NCBI RefSeq assembly: GCF_001428075.1
Contig: NZ_LMSI01000024.1
Coordinates: 1 to 64,000, forward strand
DNA length: 64,000 nucleotides
DNA from: Arthrobacter sp. Soil764
GTDB taxonomy: Bacteria; Actinomycetota; Actinomycetes; Actinomycetales; Micrococcaceae
Direction: 5' to 3'
Of the stretch, positions 25,375 to 33,697 are shown one piece after another. Position numbers and translations under genes: made by a program. The stretch's first letter is position 1. Every line of letters begins with the position of its first letter. The notes under the pieces were generated by a model, which had not been told where the DNA came from, did no database searches, and worked only from the letters and a program-made list of their open reading frames with translations.

Positions 25375-25875
25375 TCAAGGCCGGGCCTGCTGGTGCAGCC
25401 CGGCGTCGTCCAAAACCACCGACGCCGACAAAATCCTCCCGCACTGCTCGCCGAAGGGATACGCCGCCTGCGGACTGAACTCCAGGCTGCGAACCGGGAG
25501 CGCGGTTCCGTCCGGGGCTGTGGCGGACACGGTCACGGCCATGGGTGATTCGGTCAGGGCGTCCAGCATCAGCACACCAACTTTGGTGCCGTCCGGAGAG
25601 GCGGTGGCCGAACACACGCCCTCCGGATTGCACCCCGAGTCCACGGAAGCACTGCCCGGGCGGAGTTCGACGTCGCCCTCCTTGCAGGTGCCGTCCTGGC
25701 AGGCCCGCACGTGCAGCGCCCCCACCTTCGGCGAGTAACCGGCGGTAACGGTTATGGAGACAGCGGTGGCCTGCGCGATAGCCGGGCAGGCGCTGCCGCG
25801 GAAATCGCAGGCGGAGACAGAGGCAGACAGCAGTGCCGCCGTCAATAACACCAGGAGCCGCCCGGGCTTGTGCAT
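25375..25875 (-). CDS. Secreted lipoprotein of unknown function
   Basis: 166 residues with a signal peptide (RLLVLLTAALLSASVSA) and a lipobox ending at the cysteine in SVSAC, so it should be lipid-anchored outside the membrane. The mature part is a beta-rich domain with paired cysteines (RACQDGTC, SGCNPEGVCS, EQCGRIL) suggesting disulfides. No named domain recognised. The gene is convergent with the small ORF after dhaM. Confidence 0.72.
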   Translation of the reverse strand: MHKPGRLLVLLTAALLSASVSACDFRGSACPAIAQATAVSITVTAGYSPKVGALHVRACQDGTCKEGDVELRPGSASVDSGCNPEGVCSATASPDGTKVGVLMLDALTESPMAVTVSATAPDGTALPVRSLEFSPQAAYPFGEQCGRILSASVVLDDAGLHQQARP

Positions 25876-25952
25876 GCCTTCAGGCTACGTCGGGTGGGTC
25901 CGCATCAGGCCCGGCGGCCGTCAATTGGAGGCGCCATTGTTATGCCGCAGGC

Positions 25953-26384
25953 CTAACCCACCGGGAAAATGCCGATGAACCAGAACAGTGCCAGGGCAAA
26001 CACCGCGAAAAAGGCAATCAGGCAGCCGACGGCGGTGCGCGGCTCTGAGGAAACCTGGAGGGATTCGTTGGGGTTCTGCGGGTTGTAGGCCACCTCGATC
26101 AGCGACCCCGGCACCGGCTGCTCCACCCCGGAGACCTCGGACTTCCCCATGAAAAGGGTGCCCTGCGGATCGGTGAACTGGTAGGTGGGGTAGTAGCGGA
26201 GGTTCCGGTTGGAGCCGCCCACGCCGCTGGTCCAGCCGGTGGCGCTGCCGGTGACGGTCGCCTGCACCTTGGGCCAGGCCGCCATCAGCCGTTCCCGGCG
26301 CCTGGTCCTGCGACCCGCATGGACCAGCGAAAAGACCGCGGCGGCAACGAACAAGGCCCACACGATGTACAGGATGGTTTTCAT
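25953..26384 (-). CDS. DUF3592-like membrane protein
   Basis: 143 residues: N-terminal membrane helix (ILYIVWALFVAAAVFSLV), an extracytoplasmic domain with the DUF3592 pattern (AAWPKVQATVTGS ... YYPTYQFTDPQGTLFMG ... PGSLIEVAYNPQNPNES), and a C-terminal helix (GCLIAFFAVFALALFWFIG). Function unknown. It lies between the lipoprotein gene and mutY, all on the minus strand with gaps of about 70-80 bp. Confidence 0.75.
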   Translation of the reverse strand: MKTILYIVWALFVAAAVFSLVHAGRRTRRRERLMAAWPKVQATVTGSATGWTSGVGGSNRNLRYYPTYQFTDPQGTLFMGKSEVSGVEQPVPGSLIEVAYNPQNPNESLQVSSEPRTAVGCLIAFFAVFALALFWFIGIFPVG

Positions 26385-26456
26385 GGCTTCCCCCGGTTCC
26401 GGTCACCAAGAAGTATGCCATTCCCAGCATGTGGCCTGGCCCGTGCCCCAGACGGG

Positions 26457-27377
26457 TCAGGCGGGGAGCCGGTAGCCGCCGTCGTGCATCTCGGCCAGGC
26501 CGTCCGCCAGCAGCCCCGCCAGCGCCCGCTCAAGCTGTTCCGGGGCGGTGTTGAGCCGGTGCAGCGCGGCAAGGGGCACGCCGATTCCCTCGGGCGCGTA
26601 GCCAAGATCTGCCGGCTCCCGCTGGAACATGTCCGCCGGCACGGGGGTTTCGGCCAGCCGCAGCACGGCCAGCACGGCGCCGCGGACCTGGCGGTCGGTG
26701 CCGTGCCACGCCTGGCCTTTGGGAACGTACGACGGCGGGGGCTCACCCGCAGCGAGCCAGGCGCAGGAGTCCTGTACCGGGCAGGCAGCGCATTTGGGCG
26801 CCCGTGCCGTGCAGACCAGCGCCCCCAGTTCCATGACCGCAGCGTTCCAGCGCACGGAGGTTTCGTCGTCGTCCGGCAACAGGGCGGCGGCCAGCCGCAT
26901 CTCCGCCGCGGTCAGCGCGGGGGCGGGAAGCGCGACGCCGGAGACCAGGCGGGCGTGCACCCGCCGGATGTTGGTGTCCACCACAGTTTCGCGACGGCCG
27001 TACGCGAAGGCGGCCACGGCCGCGGCCGTGTAACTGCCCACGCCGGGCAAGGCCAGCAGTTCCGGGTAGGTATCCGGGACCAGGCCGGCGTGGTCCTGGA
27101 CAATGGCGGTGGCTGCGGCATGCAGCCGGAGGGCGCGCCGGGGATAGCCGAGCCGTCCCCAGGAACGGACCGCTTCGCCTGCCGGTTCGCCTGCCAGGCC
27201 GGCGGGGGTGGGCCAGCGCTTGAGCCATTCGTGCCAGACGGGGAGGACCCGGACCACGGGGGTCTGCTGCAGCATGATCTCGCTGACCAGCACGCCCCAG
27301 GGGGAGCAGCGGGGCTCGCGCCAGGGCAGGTCGCGGGCGATTCCGGCGAACCAGGAGTTGATCCGGTGATGGAGCAT
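26457..27377 (-). CDS. mutY: A/G-specific adenine glycosylase
   Basis: 306 residues. Helix-hairpin-helix glycosylase: Glu33 in SEIMLQQTPV, HhH LPGVGSYTAAAVAAFAYG (about 111-127), catalytic Asp134 in VVDTNIRR, and the [4Fe-4S] cluster Cys189-x6-Cys196-x2-Cys199-x5-Cys205. It removes adenine opposite 8-oxoguanine. The C-terminal part (VRGAVLAVLRLAETPVPADMF) is short and lacks a full MutT-like domain, as in many actinobacteria. The start at 27377 is the only in-frame ATG at the N-terminus. Confidence 0.92.
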   Translation of the reverse strand: MLHHRINSWFAGIARDLPWREPRCSPWGVLVSEIMLQQTPVVRVLPVWHEWLKRWPTPAGLAGEPAGEAVRSWGRLGYPRRALRLHAAATAIVQDHAGLVPDTYPELLALPGVGSYTAAAVAAFAYGRRETVVDTNIRRVHARLVSGVALPAPALTAAEMRLAAALLPDDDETSVRWNAAVMELGALVCTARAPKCAACPVQDSCAWLAAGEPPPSYVPKGQAWHGTDRQVRGAVLAVLRLAETPVPADMFQREPADLGYAPEGIGVPLAALHRLNTAPEQLERALAGLLADGLAEMHDGGYRLPA

Positions 27378-27571
27378 CGCAAGGTCTGCAGGGCCCGGGG
27401 GAGTGACCGCAGCGGCGGCGGTGGAGGTTTGAGTGTCGATGCCACATACCTTAGTTGATGCGTTCAGGCGGGTTGAAAACCGCGTGTGGCCAGTGCCGTG
27501 TGACCAGTGCGATCCGGCGTGCGGCGGCGTGGTGGCAGTGCAGAACCGGCGGTGTTCCCTAGCCTAGGAGG

Positions 27572-28282
27572 ATGGGCAGGCAAGGCGATTCAGCAGCACG
27601 CGGCACGGCATCCGGTTCCAGCAGCGTCCGGAAGCCCAGCCCTGCTGTGTACCGCCGCCGTCGCCTGGTTGTCGGCGCGGCGCTGCTGCTGGTGCTTGCG
27701 CTTGTGGTCAGCGGTTTTGCCCTGGCCGGAGCCTTCAAGGGCGGTTCGCAGCAGGCGTCCTCCACGCAGCCTTCTCCAGGCGGCACGGCCGCCCCGTCCG
27801 CCTCCGCAAGTCCGTCTGCTGCCGCCACCCCTTCCGGCCCGGCGTCGGCAACCACGTCCGCGACGCCGTCGGCCACTGCCTCTGCCACCCCTTCCTGCAA
27901 CCAGAACCAGGTGACTGTTTCGGCGTCCACTGACAAGCCCGCTTATGGCCCGGGAGAAAACCCGATGCTGACACTGAAGGTGACCAATGGCGGCAGCGTC
28001 CCCTGTGAAGTCAACATCGGAACCTCACAGATGGAATTCCTGGTCACCAGCGGCTCCGACCGGATCTTCTCTTCAAAGGACTGCCAGGCCTCCAGCGAAG
28101 ACCTGGTGAAGGTGATTGCCCCCGGCGCCAGCGAAACCGCGAACTTCCCGTGGAACCGGAACCGCAGTGCCGAGGGCTGCAAGGCAGTCTCTGCAGCGCC
28201 TGGCGGCGGTGGCGCCTACTACATCTTCACCGCCAGGCTGGGTTCACGGGCCAGCCCCAAGGCCGTCTTCCAGCTGAACTGA
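27572..28282 (+). CDS. Membrane-anchored protein with Ser/Ala/Pro-rich linker and beta domain
   Basis: 236 residues. Basic N-terminus, one membrane helix (LVVGAALLLVLALVVSGFALAG), a low-complexity linker of Ser/Ala/Thr/Pro (about 65-110), then an extracellular beta-sandwich-like domain with VTVSASTDKPAYGPGENP, TNGGSVPCEVNIG and paired cysteines. This arrangement resembles actinobacterial proteins with DUF4232-like or intracellular proteinase inhibitor-like domains, but I cannot assign a function. Start ATG follows TAGGAGG. Its 3' end meets disA across a long palindrome. Confidence 0.75.
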   Translation: MGRQGDSAARGTASGSSSVRKPSPAVYRRRRLVVGAALLLVLALVVSGFALAGAFKGGSQQASSTQPSPGGTAAPSASASPSAAATPSGPASATTSATPSATASATPSCNQNQVTVSASTDKPAYGPGENPMLTLKVTNGGSVPCEVNIGTSQMEFLVTSGSDRIFSSKDCQASSEDLVKVIAPGASETANFPWNRNRSAEGCKAVSAAPGGGGAYYIFTARLGSRASPKAVFQLN

Positions 28283-28294
28283 CGCCCACCCTGC

Positions 28295-28354
28295 ATCGAT
28301 TGCTGAGTAACTGTCGTTTTCGGGGCTGAAAACGGCACCTGCTCAGCAATCGAT
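28295..28354. repeat. 60-bp palindrome between convergent genes (palindromic element, copy 2)
   Basis: Outer arms ATCGATTGCTGAG (28295-28307) and CTCAGCAATCGAT (28342-28354) are perfect complements. A 4x4 internal loop separates them from inner arms TGTCGTTTTC (28312-28321) and GAAAACGGCA (28328-28337), with one wobble, closed by a 6-nt loop. The inner core repeats the palindrome at 2804-2845. Confidence 0.7.
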
Positions 28355-28423
28355 GAGGGGGAAGCGCGGGGTGCTTGATGGGGAAGAAGCCTGCGCGGTG
28401 CGCCGGGGAAGGGTGAATCTGGT

Positions 28424-29500
28424 TTAGAGGAAGCGGTCCAGGAGGCTTGCCTCGGCCATCCGGCTGAGCCCCTCACGCACTGTCCGGGCGCGCTGGTCAC
28501 CGATGCCGTCGACGGTCATGAGGTCATCGATGGTGGCTGCCATCAGGAACTGCAGGCCGCCGAAGTGGTCCACCAGGCGGTCCGCTACGGCCTTTGGAAC
28601 AGCCTTCAGGCCGGACAGCAGCCGGTAGCCACGGGGCTGCACCACGGCATCCAGATTTACTTCACCGCCCGCAAATCCCACGATTGACGAAATCTTGCCG
28701 AGGTCGATCAGTTCCGTTGGTCCCAGGCTGACGAGTTCATTGACGGCCTTTTCGATGTCCTCCGCGGACGCATCGGGGCTGGCGTAGTCGCGGATGATCA
28801 CGTCGCTGCCCGGGCCGCGGCCCACGGTAAGCTCGTCCAGCTGGAGGGAGAGGAGCCGGCCGTCGTCGCCCAGTTCCAGGACGTACTGCGAGATTTCCTC
28901 CGAAATGCGGCGGACCATTTCCTGCCGCTGCAGGGTGACCGCCACGTCGCGCACGGTCACCATGGCCTCGATTTCCAGGGCCGAGAGCGAACTGGTGACC
29001 TGGTCCAGGCGGGCCACGTAGCGCTCCAGCGTGGCAAGGGCCTGGTTGGCGCGGGCCAGGACGTTCTCGGATCCCTCCAGGACATGCCGCAACCCGTTCA
29101 CGTACAGGGCAATGATCTGCATGGACTGGCTCACGGAGATGACGGGGGCCCCGGTCTGCTTGGCCACCCGCTCCGCCGTACGGTGGCGGGTGCCGGACTC
29201 CTGCGTTTCGATGCTTGAGTCCGGGACCAGCTGGACTGCGGCCCGCAGGATGTTGCCCGCGTCCTTGTCGCAGATGATGGCGCCGTCCATCTTGGCCAGT
29301 TCGCGCAGGCGGGTGGGGGAGAATTCGATGCCGATATCGAATCCGCCGGAGCAGATGGAATCTATGGTGCGGTCCGAACCCAGGACGATCAGTGCGCCGG
29401 TGCGCCCGCGGAGGATCCGTTCCAGGCCGTCGCGGAGGGGCGTTCCGGGTGCAACCCTGCCCAGAGTGGCCCTCAGCGATTCTTCGGGGCTCCGCGCCAT
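28424..29500 (-). CDS. disA: DisA, diadenylate cyclase and DNA-integrity scanning protein
   Basis: 358 residues. N-terminal DAC domain with the two cyclase motifs DGA (72-74, MDGAIICDKD) and RHR (105-107, ESGTRHRTAER), a helical spine, and a C-terminal HhH DNA-binding domain (ATIDDLMTVDGIGDQRARTV). It makes c-di-AMP from two ATP and scans for branched DNA. Start ATG has GAAGGGAAA upstream. In many actinobacteria disA adjoins radA; here radA is 17 kb away, while mutY is only about 1 kb beyond the 3' end of disA on the same strand. Confidence 0.96.
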   Translation of the reverse strand: MARSPEESLRATLGRVAPGTPLRDGLERILRGRTGALIVLGSDRTIDSICSGGFDIGIEFSPTRLRELAKMDGAIICDKDAGNILRAAVQLVPDSSIETQESGTRHRTAERVAKQTGAPVISVSQSMQIIALYVNGLRHVLEGSENVLARANQALATLERYVARLDQVTSSLSALEIEAMVTVRDVAVTLQRQEMVRRISEEISQYVLELGDDGRLLSLQLDELTVGRGPGSDVIIRDYASPDASAEDIEKAVNELVSLGPTELIDLGKISSIVGFAGGEVNLDAVVQPRGYRLLSGLKAVPKAVADRLVDHFGGLQFLMAATIDDLMTVDGIGDQRARTVREGLSRMAEASLLDRFL

Positions 29501-29747
29501 AGGTGTTTCCCTTCAAAGATGCGGACCGCCGCCCGCAGGAATGCCGGCGTCCGCAGTTTGCCGGCAGGATCAAAAAGTGCACTGATTCCCGCAAGCTCAA
29601 TGATAGGGGCAAGAAACCCAACTTCCGCACGGTCAAGCCCCAAAGTGCCCCATTAGGGGGTGCCCCGAACGGCCGGGAAAACGGCCTCTGGACCGCTGGC
29701 CGGGCGGGTACTTTCGACCCGTTTGATGCCCGGCGCTGAGGTGTTGG

Positions 29748-30254
29748 TCAGACGGACGGTCCCAGGGGCGTAACCGTTTTGGTGCTGCTGTCCCAGAGCC
29801 GCGCGCCTGTGCAGCGGCCTTCGAGGCGCAGGGCCAGCAGGTCCAATGCAGTTCCGAGTTGATGCGCGGGAATCCGCCGGGAAATGGTGACGTGCGGTGT
29901 CCAGGCCCCCGGACAGGTCTGCGGCAGTGCCCCGGACAGGCCCTGGTGGAGGAGGCGGTGCAGGTCCAGCAGGGGTGAGGTCAACAGAACGGACCGGGCA
30001 AGGACATATCTTCCGGTACCGGCGGGAAAGACGATCGCCCCGGAGAAGATGACATCGATGGGCAACCCTTCCCAGGGGCCTTCGTCTGCAGCAATCAGGT
30101 CCGGTCCGGCGGCAAGCGTGATGTGCGGGCTGTTGCTGGCGGAAGTATGGGCGGCAAGGCTGGGGAGGCCCGCTGCCGCGAGCCGCGCCCAGTCGGCCCT
30201 GACGAGTGAGTCCGTGGCGTCGTCAAAGACCAACTCGATGCTGCGCATGAACAC
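29748..30254 (-). CDS. 2'-5' RNA ligase/cyclic phosphodiesterase-like (2H) protein
   Basis: 168 residues with two HxT-type motifs, PHITLA near 44 and PHVTISRR near 120, the signature of the two-histidine phosphoesterase superfamily. These open 2',3'-cyclic phosphates or ligate RNA halves. GTG 30254 or ATG 30248 (MRSIELVF) can start it. Upstream the divergent/leftward small ORF at 30314 follows on the same strand. The true substrate is unknown. Confidence 0.8.
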   Translation of the reverse strand: MFMRSIELVFDDATDSLVRADWARLAAAGLPSLAAHTSASNSPHITLAAGPDLIAADEGPWEGLPIDVIFSGAIVFPAGTGRYVLARSVLLTSPLLDLHRLLHQGLSGALPQTCPGAWTPHVTISRRIPAHQLGTALDLLALRLEGRCTGARLWDSSTKTVTPLGPSV

Positions 30255-30313
30255 ATCATGCCCCCACCGGCGTGCTGCGGGCGCCTGCCGGATGTTGCCC
30301 CCGCCCAGGGGCT

Positions 30314-30565
30314 TCAGCGTTTCAGGTCCCGAAGCATCCGTTCCAGATCCCGGCTGACTTTGGAAAGCGATGCAGCCCGGAGGGCCCTGTGCTCAGCCGC
30401 TGTCTGCACTCCCCGTTTCCGGGACGGTCCTGAGGGAAGGGCCGACGCCGGTGCCTGGGTTGGCGCGCCAAGGCCCGCCGAGGCGTTGGCGGGCACATTC
30501 GTCGCCAGGTTGGTGGCCAGGGGGTCGAAGAAGAGGTTGCCGGTGAAAGTGGCGCCATGCATCAT
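30314..30565 (-). CDS. Small basic protein of unknown function (83 aa)
   Basis: 83 residues, Ala/Pro-rich N-terminal half (NVPANASAGLGAPTQAPASA) and a basic C-terminal helix (LSKVSRDLERMLRDLKR). A -10-like TTAGCT lies 7 nt before the ATG, so it may be leaderless, sharing the divergent region with prfC. No family recognised. Composition and G/C third positions are consistent with coding, but evidence is modest. Confidence 0.45.
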   Translation of the reverse strand: MMHGATFTGNLFFDPLATNLATNVPANASAGLGAPTQAPASALPSGPSRKRGVQTAAEHRALRAASLSKVSRDLERMLRDLKR

Positions 30566-30760
30566 GCGCCAAAGCTAACCGGCCCGCATTTCACTGCTTT
30601 GAACACCCGGTTTCGCCCGCGTTAAGCCGGACCGGTCCCGTTTGCAGCCCTGCGATAAACTTGTACTTTGGCCGTTTGCCAATGCCATTCCCCGCCCTCG
30701 AGTCGCAGCGCAGTACCCGAAAGGCCCCTGGGCAGCCACAACCGCAGCGAAGGTAACACC

Positions 30761-32374
30761 GTGTCCCAAGATGTCCTGACCCCCGCCCGGATCTCCGGTA
30801 TCCACAAAGAGGCCGGCCGCCGCAGGACCTTTGCTGTCATCTCGCACCCGGACGCCGGCAAGTCCACGCTCACCGAGGCCTTGGCCCTGCACGCAAAGGT
30901 CATCGGAACCGCCGGCGCTTCCAGCGGCAAAGCCAACCGCAAGGAGACGGTCTCCGACTGGATGCAGATGGAAAAGGACCGCGGCATCTCCATCAGCTCC
31001 GCGGCCCTGCAGTTCTCCTACCGCGACACCGTGATCAACCTCCTGGACACCCCCGGCCACGCCGACTTCTCGGAGGACACCTACCGGGTGCTCGCCGCCG
31101 TCGACTGCGCGGTGATGCTGGTGGACGCCGCCAAGGGCCTGGAAACCCAGACTATGAAGCTGTTCGAGGTCTGCAAGCAGCGGAACCTGCCCATTATCAC
31201 CGTCATCAACAAGTGGGACCGTCCCGGCCTGGACGCGCTGGCGCTGATGGACGAAATCACCGAGCGGACCGGGCTGCAGCCCATGCCGCTGACCTGGGCC
31301 GTTGGGATATCCGGCGATTTCCGCGGCGTCTGGGACCTCCGCAATGACCGCTTCGCCAGGTTCCAGCGCAACAACGCAGGCGCCCAGATCGCCCTCACCG
31401 AGTACTTCACCCCGGAGGAAGCAGCGGAAAGTCAGGGCAGCAACTGGTCGGACGCCGTGGACGAGGCCGGACTGGTGATTGAGTCCAACCTGGAGTTCGA
31501 CGTCGACGCCTTCCACGCCGGCAAGGCCACCCCCATCCTGTTCAGCTCCGCCGCCCTGAACTTCGGCGTCAAGGAACTGCTGGACGCCCTGGTGGACTTC
31601 GCGCCGCCCGCAGCGCCCCGCCCCGACGTGGAGGGCAACCCGCGGCCCGTTGAGTCGCCGTTCTCCGGCTTCGTCTTCAAGGTCCAGGCCGGCATGAACA
31701 AGGCCCACCGCGACCACGTGGCCTTCATCCGTGTCTGCTCGGGCGTCTTCGAGCGCGGCATGGTGGTCACCCAGACCCGCACCGGCAAGTCCTTCGCCAC
31801 CAAATACGCGCAGCAGGTGTTCGGCCGCGAACGCGAAGTCATTGACGAGGCCTACCCCGGTGACGTTGTTGGCCTGGTCAACGCTTCCTCGCTGCGCGTC
31901 GGCGACAGCCTGTTCCTTGAGGACCCGGTGGAATACCCGGCCATCCCGCTGTTCGCCCCCGAACATTTCCAGGTGGCCCGGTCCAAGGACCCCAGCAAGT
32001 TCAAGCAGTTCCGCCGCGGCATCGAACAGCTGGAGCACGAGGGCGTCATCCAGGTGCTCCGCTCCGATGTCCGCGGTGACCAGGCGCCGGTGCTTGCCGC
32101 CGTCGGACCCATGCAGTTCGAGGTGGTGGAGGACCGCATGGCGCACGACTTCAGCGCACCCATGCGCCTGGAACGCCTGCCCTACTCGCTGGCCAGGATT
32201 TCGACGGCGGAAGCCATGCCTGCGCTGGCCAACGTCATCGGCGCGGAGGTGCTGTTGCGGTCCGACGGCGAATACCTGGCCTTGTTCAACGACGTTTGGG
32301 CGCTGCGCCGGATCGAGAAGAACCACCCGGACCTGACCCTCGTGCCCATCGGCACGCACAACCCCGCAAAGTAG
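30761..32374 (+). CDS. prfC: Peptide chain release factor 3
   Basis: 537 residues. Translation GTPase with G1 SHPDAGKSTLTEAL, G3 DTPGHADFSED, G4 NKWDRPG, followed by RF3-type domains II and III (FVFKVQAGMNKAHRDHVAFIRVCSG, VGPMQFEVVEDRM). It recycles RF1/RF2 from ribosomes after peptide release. GTG 30761 is preceded by GAAGGTAA; TAAACT at 30656-30661 is a plausible -10 with a 100-nt leader. The fabF-like gene starts 7 bp after the stop and is probably co-transcribed. Confidence 0.95.
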   Translation: MSQDVLTPARISGIHKEAGRRRTFAVISHPDAGKSTLTEALALHAKVIGTAGASSGKANRKETVSDWMQMEKDRGISISSAALQFSYRDTVINLLDTPGHADFSEDTYRVLAAVDCAVMLVDAAKGLETQTMKLFEVCKQRNLPIITVINKWDRPGLDALALMDEITERTGLQPMPLTWAVGISGDFRGVWDLRNDRFARFQRNNAGAQIALTEYFTPEEAAESQGSNWSDAVDEAGLVIESNLEFDVDAFHAGKATPILFSSAALNFGVKELLDALVDFAPPAAPRPDVEGNPRPVESPFSGFVFKVQAGMNKAHRDHVAFIRVCSGVFERGMVVTQTRTGKSFATKYAQQVFGREREVIDEAYPGDVVGLVNASSLRVGDSLFLEDPVEYPAIPLFAPEHFQVARSKDPSKFKQFRRGIEQLEHEGVIQVLRSDVRGDQAPVLAAVGPMQFEVVEDRMAHDFSAPMRLERLPYSLARISTAEAMPALANVIGAEVLLRSDGEYLALFNDVWALRRIEKNHPDLTLVPIGTHNPAK

Positions 32375-32380
32375 GGCCCC

Positions 32381-33610
32381 ATGGCTGAAATCCAACCCCG
32401 CGCGCTGGTCACCGGTGTGGGCACCATCAACCCCCTGGGTTCCAACGCCAAGGAAACCTGGGAGGCCCTGCTGGACGGGCGTTCCGGGATTGTGGCGCTG
32501 GAGCAGGACTGGGCGGAACAGCTGCCGGTCAGGATTGCCGGGCAGGTCACGGCAGACCTCTCGGAGCACCTCAGCACCCGCGAAATGAAGCGGATGGACC
32601 GGTGCGGACAGTTCGCGCTGATTGCGGCACGGGAGGCGTGGGCACAGGCCGGCGCCCCGGAGGTGGACCCGGAACGGTTCGCCGTGGTGATCGGCTCCGC
32701 GTACGGCGGCCTTGGTTCCACCCTTGAGCAGGACCGCGTGCTGGGACAGTCGGGCCCCCGCAAGGTCTCGCCGCACACCCTGACCCGACTCATGGTCAAC
32801 GGCCCGGCCGCGTGGGTGTCCATGGATCTGGGTGCCCGTGGCGGCGCCCGGACGCCTGTCAGCGCCTGCGCCTCCGGGGCTGAGGCGATTGTCCAGGCAG
32901 CCGAGATGATCCGCGCCGGTGCTGCCGACGTCGTGATTGCAGGCGGGGTGGATGCCTCGGTGAATGACCTGGTGATCAGTGGCTTTTCGCAGATCCGTGC
33001 CCTCTCCACCCGTCCGGGTGATCCCCAGCTTGCCTCGCGGCCGTTCGACGGCGGCCGGGACGGCTTTGTGCTCGCGGAGGGCGCCGGGGTGGTGGTGCTT
33101 GAGAGCGAGGAGCACGCCCGTGCCCGTGGCGCCGCCGTGCTTGGGGCCGTTGCCGGGGGAGCCGTAACCTCCGACGCAAATGACATCGTGGCCGCAGATC
33201 CCGCCATGCAGCGGCGGGTCATGCAGAAGGCCCTGGATTCGGCGGGCATGCAGCCTGCGGACATCGGATTCGTCCACGCACATGCCACCTCCACTCCCGT
33301 GGGGGACCGGCTTGAAGGCCAGTCCATCAACGCGGTCTTCGGCAGCGACGTACCGGTCACTTCCACCAAGGGGCATACCGGACACCTGCTGGGCGGCGCG
33401 GGCGCCCTGGCCGCCGTCGTGGTGGTTGAAGCCCTGCGGACCGGCAAGGTGCCGGGGACGCTGAACGTGGAGGCGCTGGACCCGGAAGTGGACCTTAACG
33501 TCCTCACCGAAGGCGCCCACCAGCTTCCCCCGGGTTACGCCCCGGCCGGGCTGGTAAACGCCTTCGGTTTTGGTGGCCACAGCGTGGCTTTGGTGATCAC
33601 GGGCTCCTGA
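32381..33610 (+). CDS. Beta-ketoacyl-ACP synthase, FabF (KAS II) family, outside a fab cluster
   Basis: 409 residues, full-length thiolase-fold condensing enzyme with an intact Cys-His-His triad: Cys163 in SACASGAEAI, His301 in HAHATSTPVGD, His335 in KGHTGHLLGGAG. It should condense malonyl-ACP with an acyl-ACP. No acyl carrier protein, FabD or FabH gene is adjacent, and the gene is instead 6 bp behind prfC. It could be a second housekeeping elongation enzyme or serve a specialised lipid. The first catalytic histidine sits in HATST rather than the usual HGTGT/HGTST, a small deviation. Confidence 0.88.
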   Translation: MAEIQPRALVTGVGTINPLGSNAKETWEALLDGRSGIVALEQDWAEQLPVRIAGQVTADLSEHLSTREMKRMDRCGQFALIAAREAWAQAGAPEVDPERFAVVIGSAYGGLGSTLEQDRVLGQSGPRKVSPHTLTRLMVNGPAAWVSMDLGARGGARTPVSACASGAEAIVQAAEMIRAGAADVVIAGGVDASVNDLVISGFSQIRALSTRPGDPQLASRPFDGGRDGFVLAEGAGVVVLESEEHARARGAAVLGAVAGGAVTSDANDIVAADPAMQRRVMQKALDSAGMQPADIGFVHAHATSTPVGDRLEGQSINAVFGSDVPVTSTKGHTGHLLGGAGALAAVVVVEALRTGKVPGTLNVEALDPEVDLNVLTEGAHQLPPGYAPAGLVNAFGFGGHSVALVITGS

Positions 33611-33622
33611 CTTCAGCCAGAA

Positions 33623-33678
33623 CGCCGGAACGGTACCGGGACGCCGGAACGTTACAGCGTCCGGGCACCGTTCCGGCG
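33623..33678. terminator. Hairpin between convergent fabF-like and gudP genes
   Basis: CGCCGGAACGGT (33623-33634) pairs perfectly with ACCGTTCCGGCG (33667-33678) around 32 nt that contain a partial third copy (CGCCGGAACG). It lies in the 87-bp gap between the two gene ends and probably terminates both. Confidence 0.55.
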
Positions 33679-33697
33679 ATTTCGAGGGCAGGGGGCG

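Noticed and set aside
30575..33580. About 1000-codon open frame antisense to prfC and the fabF-like gene
   Set aside because: Low-complexity Gly/His/Gln/Asp/Val composition typical of the complement of high-GC coding DNA, no ribosome site, and complete overlap with two certain genes. The same holds for long antisense frames over the carboxylase, clpC and the permease.
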